Positions 46,914 to 52,555 of a stretch of DNA of 52,555 nt are shown here, piece by piece (within the stretch, counting starts at the first letter, position 1; each line of letters starts with the position of its first letter). The DNA comes from a virus. Location of the stretch: the IMG/VR virus record IMGVR_UViG_3300029998_000044, positions 1 to 52,555 of that record; one strand, given 5' to 3'. The translations under genes were made by a program, and so were the position numbers. The notes beneath the pieces were generated by a model. It did not search any database and was not told the DNA's origin. It saw only the letters and a list, made by a program, of their open reading frames with translations.

Positions 46914-46988
46914 TAAATCGTAGTCTAATGGTAAGACAACACACTTTGACTGTGTTAATTAGAAGTTCGAATCTTCTCGATTTAACCA
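46914..46988 (+). tRNA. tRNA-Gln (anticodon UUG) with encoded CCA
   Basis: Cloverleaf checked by eye: acceptor TAAATCG pairs with CGATTTA (7 of 7); D-stem GTCT with AGAC; anticodon stem ACACA with TGTGT and loop CTTTGAC (anticodon TTG); T-stem AGAAG with CTTCT and loop TTCGAAT; discriminator A and an encoded CCA. It reads CAA, a common codon in this AT-rich genome. Confidence 0.93.
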
Positions 46989-46990
46989 AT

Positions 46991-47122
46991 AGACCCACAA
47001 GGCTAATTAAGTGGATTCCATTCGTACGATGGGGAGTTGCTTAAAATCCTCAAATGGTGCTGACCTTAAAAGTGCTAAGTACACGCACAACTCCGTAGGG
47101 TCTGGTCAGCTACGGAATACAT
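46991..47122 (+). ncRNA. Candidate structured non-coding RNA between tRNA genes
   Basis: No gene. Strong complementary segments: AGACCC (46991-46996) with GGGTCT (47098-47103); GGAGTTG (47033-47039) with CAACTCC (47088-47094); GCTGACC (47059-47065) with GGTCAGC (47104-47110), crossing the previous pair as a pseudoknot; CCGTAG (47093) with CTACGG (47110) as an alternative; and a small hairpin CCAT..ATGG (47018-47032). No known RNA class was recognised. Confidence 0.5.
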
Positions 47123-47195
47123 GGGAGGTTAAATAGTAGTAATTGCGTGGACTCCAAACCCATGCACAGATGTTCGATTCGTCTATCTCCCGCCA
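47123..47195 (+). tRNA. tRNA-Trp-like (anticodon CCA) with degenerate D-arm
   Basis: Acceptor GGGAGGT pairs with ATCTCCC (one G-U). The anticodon stem-loop region has CTCCAAA (CCA anticodon) with a CGTGG/CCATG stem and one inner mismatch. T-stem AGATG pairs with CGTCT around TTCGATT; discriminator G, the usual tRNA-Trp base, then CCA. The D-arm is short (AAT..ATT) and lacks the conserved GG, so it may be divergent or non-functional. Confidence 0.65.
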
Positions 47196-47205
47196 AAACA
47201 AAAGG

Positions 47206-47234
47206 TTGACCACACACCTAAAGTGTGGTATAAT
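47206..47234 (+). promoter_or_regulatory. Sigma-A promoter with spacer palindrome
   Basis: TTGACC 47206-47211, 17-bp spacer, TATAAT 47229-47234. CCACAC (47210) and GTGTGG (47223-47228) form an inverted repeat like the one at 44858. Confidence 0.82.
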
Positions 47235-47249
47235 ACATTTAAGAGGTGA

Positions 47250-47789
47250 GTGAGTATGGATGAAATATGGAAACCAATTAAAGATTACGAATGTCTTTAT
47301 GAGGTGAGTAATTGGGGTAGAGTTAAAAGTTTAGAAAAAATTAGGGATACTCCCAACGGTGGAGTTAGAGTATATCCAACTAAAATATTAAAACAACTTA
47401 TAGTAACTGGTGGATATACTAGAGTTAAATTATGTAAAGATGGGAATGTAATTGGTCATTTAACTCATAGATTGGTGGGTGAAACACATATAAATAATGA
47501 TTTTAATAAATTATATATAAACCACAAAGATGGCAATAAAACAAATAACAATGTAGATAATTTGGAATGGTGTACTGCAAAAGAAAATGTAATACACGCT
47601 TTTGCAACAGGGTTAAATCCAATACAACGAATCGTATATCAATTTAATTTAAAATATGAACACATAGGAACATTTAAATCTACAAGAGATGCCGAACGAA
47701 TAACTGGTATAAATCATAGTGGAATTAGTTATTGTGCGTTAGGAAATTACAAACAGTATAAGGGATTTATATGGAGGTATGAATTATGA
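47250..47789 (+). CDS. HNH homing endonuclease with NUMOD4
   Basis: 179 aa. NUMOD4 DNA-binding motif at the N-terminus (WKPIKDYECLYEVSNWGRVK), HNH nuclease about residues 70-110 (HRLVGETHINN, then NHKDGNKTNNNVDNLEWCT), and a C-terminal NUMOD1/helix-turn-helix-like part (FKSTRDAERITGINHSGISY). It cuts a DNA target to spread its gene. It overlaps the polymerase start by ATGA, so it sits directly in the replication operon. Confidence 0.92.
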   Translation: MSMDEIWKPIKDYECLYEVSNWGRVKSLEKIRDTPNGGVRVYPTKILKQLIVTGGYTRVKLCKDGNVIGHLTHRLVGETHINNDFNKLYINHKDGNKTNNNVDNLEWCTAKENVIHAFATGLNPIQRIVYQFNLKYEHIGTFKSTRDAERITGINHSGISYCALGNYKQYKGFIWRYEL

Positions 47790-49504
47790 TTTTCTATGAT
47801 TTTGAATGTTTTAAAGAGGACTGGATTATTTGCTGGCTAGATGCAGAAACAAGAAAGATGCACCATATTGTAAATGACAAAGAGAAATTTGAGAAGTTCT
47901 ATGAATATTATAAACATAGAATATGGGTAGGGTATAATAGTAGAAATTACGACCAGTGGATTGCAAAGGCAATATTATGTGACTTCAATCCTTATGATAT
48001 GTCTGATTGGCTCATTAATAAGGGACAAAAGGGATTCATGTTTTCAAAACTACTTAATAAATTTCCAATATTAAACTACGATTGTTCAGTTGGATTCAGA
48101 GGATTAAAAGAACTTGAAGCATTTATGGGACACGATATCCAAGAAACTTCAGTACCATTTGACATTGATAGAAAATTAACAAATGCTGAAATTAACTTGA
48201 CATTGAAATATTGCAAGCATGATGTTATGGAAACATTTGCAGTATTCATAGAAACCAAACAGGAGTTCGAAAGCCATACTGGATTGATAAAGGAATTTGG
48301 TATGCCGATAACAGAGATTAACAAAACCAAAGCACAACTGTCTGCCATGATTCTGGGAGCGAGCAAAAGACCACACAATGATGAATTTGACATTTCATTT
48401 CCAGATACTATGGACTTAGGAAAGCATAACTGGATAGCAGATTGGTATATGGAATGGGCAACAAATGAAAAGGATTATGAAACCATGAAACTCCAGACTG
48501 ATATTAATGGTGTACCACATACTTTTGGAATAGGTGGATTGCATGGTAGCCGAGATAAGTATTTTGGAGAGGGAATATATATCATGGCTGATGTAGGTTC
48601 GTACTATCCAGCTTTAATGATAGAGTATAATTTCCTATCCAGAAATGTATCTAATCCAGCTAAGTACAAAATCATGAGGGATGAAAGGCTCGTTATGAAA
48701 GCCAATAAAGACCCTAGAGAAGCACCTAGAAAGATTGTACTTAATGGTTCATTCGGTGCATCTAAAGACCAGTACAATGCCCTATATGACCCTCTACAGG
48801 CTAATAACACTTGTATTGCTGGTCAGTTACTCCTAATTGATTTGCTTGAAAAACTTGAAGGGAAATGTGAATTGATACAGAGTAATACGGATGGTATTCT
48901 AGTTAAGGTGTATAATTTAGCAGAGAAGGATGAAGTTATTGCTATGTGTGAAGCATGGGGAGCAAGAACTAGAATGACTATGGAATACGATATGTATTCT
49001 AAGGTTATCCAGAAGGATGTAAACAACTATATCATAATTCCAGAAGGTGAATTGTATGATAGCAAAGGCAAGCCAAAATGGAAGTGTAAAGGAGCATGGG
49101 TAAAGAAGTTGAGCCTATTGGACAATGACCTTCCTATCGTAAACAAGGCAGTCAAGGACTACTTTATTTTTGGAATACCAGTGGAGCAGACTATTGGACA
49201 GGCTAATATGTTAATAGACTTCCAGAAGGTTACAAAAATATCCAGTAAGTATTCTCATGGACACCATAATGGAAAGGTAATAACTGGAAAAGTACACAGA
49301 TGTTTTGCAAGTGCAGATTCAAAAGATGGTACACTTTACAAGTATCACAAAGGAAAAGAAGCATTGGAAAAGACTTCCAGTACACCAGTAAACTGTTTTT
49401 TGGATGATGGGAATATTGAAGGTAAGAGAGTGCCAGCTAAACTTGACAAAAACTGGTATATAGATTTAGCCAATCAGAGAATAAAAGATTTTGTTGACAG
49501 ATAG
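47786..49504 (+). CDS. Family B DNA polymerase
   Basis: 572 aa, short for the family. Exonuclease motifs: FYDFECF (Exo I, DxE), YNSRNYDQW (Exo II) and YCKHDVMET (Exo III). Polymerase motifs: DVGSYYPALMI (A, DxxSLYP-like), KIVLNGSFGASK (B, Kx3NSxYG-like) and SNTDGIL (C, DTD-like). It replicates the phage genome with proofreading. No terminal-protein-priming signature was sought beyond sequence inspection. Confidence 0.9.
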   Translation: MIFYDFECFKEDWIICWLDAETRKMHHIVNDKEKFEKFYEYYKHRIWVGYNSRNYDQWIAKAILCDFNPYDMSDWLINKGQKGFMFSKLLNKFPILNYDCSVGFRGLKELEAFMGHDIQETSVPFDIDRKLTNAEINLTLKYCKHDVMETFAVFIETKQEFESHTGLIKEFGMPITEINKTKAQLSAMILGASKRPHNDEFDISFPDTMDLGKHNWIADWYMEWATNEKDYETMKLQTDINGVPHTFGIGGLHGSRDKYFGEGIYIMADVGSYYPALMIEYNFLSRNVSNPAKYKIMRDERLVMKANKDPREAPRKIVLNGSFGASKDQYNALYDPLQANNTCIAGQLLLIDLLEKLEGKCELIQSNTDGILVKVYNLAEKDEVIAMCEAWGARTRMTMEYDMYSKVIQKDVNNYIIIPEGELYDSKGKPKWKCKGAWVKKLSLLDNDLPIVNKAVKDYFIFGIPVEQTIGQANMLIDFQKVTKISSKYSHGHHNGKVITGKVHRCFASADSKDGTLYKYHKGKEALEKTSSTPVNCFLDDGNIEGKRVPAKLDKNWYIDLANQRIKDFVDR

Positions 49505-49522
49505 TGAAAAGCATGATATACT
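49494..49522 (+). promoter_or_regulatory. Sigma-A promoter for primase-helicase
   Basis: TTGACA 49494-49499 (inside the polymerase 3' end), 17-bp spacer, TATACT 49517-49522. Confidence 0.88.
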
Positions 49523-49553
49523 AGGTTTATGTTAGAGGAAGGGGATTGAGCCT

Positions 49554-51482
49554 ATGCAACTTTTTAAGGGGTATATAGCAAGTAATGGTAAAATTCCCTT
49601 GTCGAGTGTTAAGACAGGGGATATACTTCCAGAGCCACCAGCAACAGGAGATTTTGTAGGGGTTCTGAAAGACAATATAATTCAACTTGATTTTGATGAT
49701 GAAGAAAGTTCCAAGATAGCTTTAGAGATAGTCAACGAGTACAAACTTAGATGTGACATACTCAAGACCACAAGAGGTATTCATTTATACTTCATAGAGG
49801 ATGGCACAGTAAAAAGTCAATCCGTTGGAGTATTCAATGCTATTGGACTTCATTGTGATATTGGATTAGGATTCAAGAACAGAGTGATACCACTCAAAGT
49901 GACCAAGGATAAGAATGTAATCAGAATTGTGAATGGGGAAGAAGTTCAATCGACTACCAAAGAAACCACATTAAGAGAGTGGGTTCAGACATATGATGAA
50001 TTGGATAAACTACCAGCATTTTTCAGACCGATAGGAAAAGTAGACCATAACCTAAAAGGATGTAATACTAGAAACCAAAGCCTATTCAGTTATATACTTG
50101 TACTTCAAACTCACAATTTCAATAAGGATGAAACCAGAAGGACTATCAAAATCATAAACAAGTATGTAGTGGAGTCAGCTTTGGATGATAGCGAGATTGA
50201 TACCATAACAAGGGATGAAGCTTTCTCAGAAGAATTGTTCTACAATGAGAGAGGTAGTTTCCTCCATGACCGTTTCGGTAACTATATGCTCACAAACTGC
50301 AACATCATAATGATTGACGGACAGATACACATTTATACGCACGATAATCTATACAGTAATGACCCAGCAGAGTTTGAAAAAGTAATGCTTGACAAAATAC
50401 CAAGTTTGAGAGATAATCAAAGAAAGGAAGTTTACAAGTATATTGCTTTGAAATGCAGTGCCATTGGAGAGTTCGCTAATTCCAAATATATTGGGTTAAA
50501 AACTACTATATTGGATATTGAAACAGGGGATGAATTTCCATATTCTCCTAAATGGATTATAAACAATAGAATCAATATCGACTATGACCAGACTGCGTAT
50601 TCCAAAGTTATGAATGATACACTGAATAAGGTATGTTGCCATGACCCACAGATAAGGTCTTTACTGGAAGAAATGATAGGGTACACTATGTATCGCAAGA
50701 ACTCAATGCAAGTATGTTTCATATTGACAGGGGAGGGTTCAAATGGTAAGTCAACAATCCTTAATTGTATCAAAAAACTGCTCGGTAAGCAAAATTATAC
50801 TTCACTCGATTTACGGGAACTTGAAGAAACCTTCAAACCAGCCGAACTATACAATAAACTCGCCAATATCGGTGATGATATATCAGCGAAATACCTTGAA
50901 AATTCCTCCGTATTCAAAAAAGTGGTTACAGGAGAATCCTTCATGGTACAACGCAAATATGCTCAGCCGTTTGAACTTGAGTGTTATGCCACACAGATAT
51001 TCTGTGCCAACGAACTTCCACAAGTGCATGACAAGTCAGACGGATTCTCAAGGCGAATAGTGCTTGTACCATTCAATGCCAAATTCCAGAAAACGGATGC
51101 CGATTATGACCCATTCATAGAGGACAAACTTCTATCAGATGAAGCTATAAACTATTTGTTAAAAATTGGCGTTGAGGGATTGACCAGAGTAATATACAAT
51201 AAGCAGTTCACTAAGTCAAGTGCTGGAGAATCTGAGAAGGATGATTATATGAAACTCAATAACAATATGCTTGAATGGTTCGAGAATGACCCTAGCATAG
51301 AGAATGAGAGTGTCAACGATGTATACCTTGCCTATCAAGTCTGGTGCGTTCAGAATGGATGTATGGCAGTTAAAAAGCTTAATTTCAGCAAGGATATAAA
51401 GAAACATAAGAAACTGGTGTCAAAACCTAAGACAATTCAAGGAAAGTCGGTTCGAGTGTATGTGAGGGAGGATGATGTGTAA
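49554..51482 (+). CDS. Primase-polymerase/SF3 helicase (D5/P4-like)
   Basis: 642 aa. The N-terminal about 140 residues look like an archaeo-eukaryotic primase: IIQLDFDDEESSK (DxD) and TTRGIHLYF (sxH). The C-terminal SF3 helicase has Walker A LTGEGSNGKSTIL, Walker B-like ANIGDDIS and motif C IFCANELPQ, with an arginine-bearing segment GFSRRIVLVPF. A bifunctional primase-helicase for phage replication. Confidence 0.9.
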   Translation: MQLFKGYIASNGKIPLSSVKTGDILPEPPATGDFVGVLKDNIIQLDFDDEESSKIALEIVNEYKLRCDILKTTRGIHLYFIEDGTVKSQSVGVFNAIGLHCDIGLGFKNRVIPLKVTKDKNVIRIVNGEEVQSTTKETTLREWVQTYDELDKLPAFFRPIGKVDHNLKGCNTRNQSLFSYILVLQTHNFNKDETRRTIKIINKYVVESALDDSEIDTITRDEAFSEELFYNERGSFLHDRFGNYMLTNCNIIMIDGQIHIYTHDNLYSNDPAEFEKVMLDKIPSLRDNQRKEVYKYIALKCSAIGEFANSKYIGLKTTILDIETGDEFPYSPKWIINNRINIDYDQTAYSKVMNDTLNKVCCHDPQIRSLLEEMIGYTMYRKNSMQVCFILTGEGSNGKSTILNCIKKLLGKQNYTSLDLRELEETFKPAELYNKLANIGDDISAKYLENSSVFKKVVTGESFMVQRKYAQPFELECYATQIFCANELPQVHDKSDGFSRRIVLVPFNAKFQKTDADYDPFIEDKLLSDEAINYLLKIGVEGLTRVIYNKQFTKSSAGESEKDDYMKLNNNMLEWFENDPSIENESVNDVYLAYQVWCVQNGCMAVKKLNFSKDIKKHKKLVSKPKTIQGKSVRVYVREDDV

Positions 51483-52088
51483 ATGAAAACAATAATAAAT
51501 AATGTAGATGGTAGTTGGAAAAATGTTAAAAACAAGTGTCGCACCACTATAAACAAGGAATATTCGGAGGTGGATGCGTCACCTTCCTTTATTTACAAAT
51601 TGCTAATATCAGAGCATAGTCCAATTAGATTGATAAGTGTGGATTGGTCTTGGAAGAAAATACCATATTGGGTTTCAACTGAATGGAGTAGACACAAATT
51701 TGAAAAGTTCATTTCAACACAGAGAACGGATAGGACAGGGATTGAACGAGCCATACTTCCACAAGGAGTTGATGTAAACTTTGATGGATATGCTAATGCT
51801 CAAAACCTCATAGATGCTTGGCGAAAGAGATTATGCTTTCAAGCCACACCAGAAGCCAGAGGACTTGCTATGGACTTCAAATTGAAACTGCAAGATGTGG
51901 AAGTAGAACTTGCAAACGTGCTTGTTCCTAATTGTGTATATCGTGGTGGGTGTCCAGAATTTGTACCTTGTGATTTCTATGGTAAGTTTGTAAATTATTG
52001 TTATGAACATAGTGTGAACATGAATAACATTCAATCCAGATATGATGCTTATAATGAGTTTGTAAGTATACCAGAGTGGTTAAAATAG
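51483..52088 (+). CDS. thyX: ThyX-like FAD-dependent thymidylate synthase
   Basis: 201 aa. The pattern EHSPIRLISVDWSWKKIPYW, then VSTEWSRHKFEKFISTQRTD (ThyX signature-like, diverged from RHR..S.N..S.RY) and ANAQNLIDAWRKRLCFQATP matches phage ThyX-type proteins. ThyX makes dTMP from dUMP with folate and FAD; the dUTPase at 8511 would supply dUMP. A 3' fragment of a relative lies at 52376-52415. Confidence 0.7.
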   Translation: MKTIINNVDGSWKNVKNKCRTTINKEYSEVDASPSFIYKLLISEHSPIRLISVDWSWKKIPYWVSTEWSRHKFEKFISTQRTDRTGIERAILPQGVDVNFDGYANAQNLIDAWRKRLCFQATPEARGLAMDFKLKLQDVEVELANVLVPNCVYRGGCPEFVPCDFYGKFVNYCYEHSVNMNNIQSRYDAYNEFVSIPEWLK

Positions 52089-52091
52089 GGT

Positions 52092-52109
52092 ACAATATGA
52101 ATATATTGT
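52092..52109 (+). repeat. Intergenic 10-nt-loop hairpin, copy 13
   Basis: ACAA pairs with TTGT around TATGAATATA; followed by CGTTATTAGAAAGGAG, similar to the sequences after copies 3 and 11. It lies 3 nt after the thyX-like stop. Confidence 0.65.
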
Positions 52110-52135
52110 TCGTTATTAGAAAGGAGAATTAAACA

Positions 52136-52339
52136 ATGAGTAAAGCAGACCATCCATATAATAACGTCTTAGGAACACTTGATTTTACAGAAAAGGAAGG
52201 ACTTTTCAAGATAGTACAAAGTAGGTTTGATGATGCGATTAGCATCTTGATAGCAGGACATTTATGGATTGATATAACCGAAGAACAATATGCACATCTG
52301 CAAGATGCAATAAATCTAAGAACAGAAAGAGGATATTAA
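52136..52339 (+). CDS. Hypothetical small protein
   Basis: 67 aa with GAAAGGAG upstream (MSKADHPYNNVLGTLDFTEK to RTERGY). No family recognised. Between hairpin copies 13 and 14. Confidence 0.6.
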   Translation: MSKADHPYNNVLGTLDFTEKEGLFKIVQSRFDDAISILIAGHLWIDITEEQYAHLQDAINLRTERGY

Positions 52340-52340
52340 T

Positions 52341-52415
52341 ATGCTTGGATTAAACACTATTTACAATATGGATTGCTTATGAAGAATATTTAAAATTTCC
52401 AGAATGGTTAAGATA
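52341..52415 (+). pseudogene. Chimeric gene remnant (methyltransferase start joined to thyX-like end)
   Basis: The first part reads MLGLNTIYNMDCL, like the start of a DNA methyltransferase (compare NKIYLGDCL at 2309). It then reaches a stop. In another frame the rest reads YEEYLKFPEWLR and a stop, matching the end of the thyX-like protein (YNEFVSIPEWLK). DNA similarity continues through the stop into hairpin copy 14. Confidence 0.6.
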
Positions 52416-52418
52416 AGA

Positions 52419-52436
52419 ATAATATGAATAAATTGT
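52419..52436 (+). repeat. Intergenic 10-nt-loop hairpin, copy 14
   Basis: ATAA pairs with TTGT (one U-G) around TATGAATAAA. It follows the thyX-like remnant and precedes GAAAGGAG. Confidence 0.6.
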
Positions 52437-52448
52437 GATTAACATTTT

Positions 52449-52555
52449 GAAAGGAGAAAAATATGAGAACAACGGAAAAAAATAAAGAAATGGCAAATGC
52501 CTTACTTAAACTAATAGCGGAAAATCCAGAATTAGAAGTAGTCCCAATGGTGGAC
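52449..52555 (+). repeat. 107-bp exact repeat of 4015-4121
   Basis: Identical to 4015-4121 up to the window edge. The bases just before (ATTTT against AATTA) differ, so the repeat has a sharp left border in the ribosome binding site region. Confidence 0.97.
52463..52555 (+). CDS. Second copy of the acidic hypothetical gene (truncated by window edge)
   Basis: 31 codons identical to the start of the gene at 4029, with the same GAAAGGAG site. The 3' end lies outside the window. It shows that this gene is present at least twice. Confidence 0.85.
   Translation, partial: MRTTEKNKEMANALLKLIAENPELEVVPMVD

Noticed and set aside
46991-47122. Group I intron splitting a tRNA
   Set aside because: The tRNA-Gln is complete on its own, and I could not find the conserved P/Q/R/S core order; kept only as an unclassified structured RNA.
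1-52555. Integrase or recombinase for lysogeny
   Set aside because: No tyrosine or serine recombinase motifs were seen in any translated frame of the window, although one could lie outside it.

Overview
The window looks like most of the genome of a tailed double-stranded DNA phage (or prophage) of an anaerobic, low-GC Gram-positive host, probably a clostridial Firmicute. The DNA is AT-rich. Nearly every gene has an AGGAGG-type ribosome binding site. TTG and GTG starts are common. Many promoters are plain sigma-A type (TTGACA, 17 bp, TATAAT). An oxygen-sensitive class III ribonucleotide reductase (nrdD/nrdG) fits an anaerobic host. No integrase was found; a small Xre-type regulator at 1673 is the only lysogeny-like hint. 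Almost everything is on the + strand; the only convincing - strand genes are a coupled pair at 18013-18328.

Layout. (1) 1-1590: end of a lysis cassette (XhlA-like protein, amidase with SH3b, LL-H type holin) and a terminator. (2) 1615-5460: Xre regulator, Myb-like protein, DNA methyltransferase, ERF annealing protein, Lar-like and other small genes. (3) 5482-9011: MazF-like toxin, NrdH-like redoxin, NrdD, NrdG, dUTPase. (4) 9056-14357: many tiny Cys-rich or membrane genes, a SprT-like protein and a DUF3310 protein. (5) 14358-18328: terminase small subunit between two large non-coding control blocks, a gp88-family gene island, three perfect DnaA boxes, and the - strand pair. (6) 18416-41241: late region with phosphoesterase, TerL, portal, fibre-like genes including a C-type-lectin protein resembling a diversity-generating retroelement target, scaffold, capsid, connectors, two tail tube paralogues, a frameshifted tail chaperone, tape measure, baseplate, amidase, glucosaminidase, a papain-like protease and membrane proteins. 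(7) 41242-41734: a third control block. (8) 41735-52555: sigma-like factor, ERCC4 nuclease, RecT, PD-(D/E)XK exonuclease, HD hydrolase, SSB-like protein, tRNA-Gln and tRNA-Trp-like genes flanking a structured non-coding segment, homing endonuclease, family B DNA polymerase, primase-helicase, ThyX-like protein and small genes.

How the parts may work together (inference). Early and middle genes are read from sigma-A promoters, some with operator-like palindromes in the spacer. The phage sigma-like factor may then read a different motif (core GTTATAGT) found before terS, before the phosphoesterase/terL operon, before the scaffold/capsid operon and at two other late gene borders. Replication uses a phage polymerase, primase-helicase and SSB, two annealing proteins (ERF and RecT) and phage nucleotide-supply enzymes. 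The triple DnaA box may recruit host DnaA.

The most unusual feature is a dispersed family of about fifteen short hairpins. They lie just after the stop codons of small accessory genes, have a 10-nt loop and show compensated stem changes. Two broken gene ends still carry their hairpin, and the last 107 bases of the window repeat 4015-4121 exactly. Together these suggest gene-plus-hairpin units that are duplicated and shuffled, or a shared RNA signal spread by recombination.
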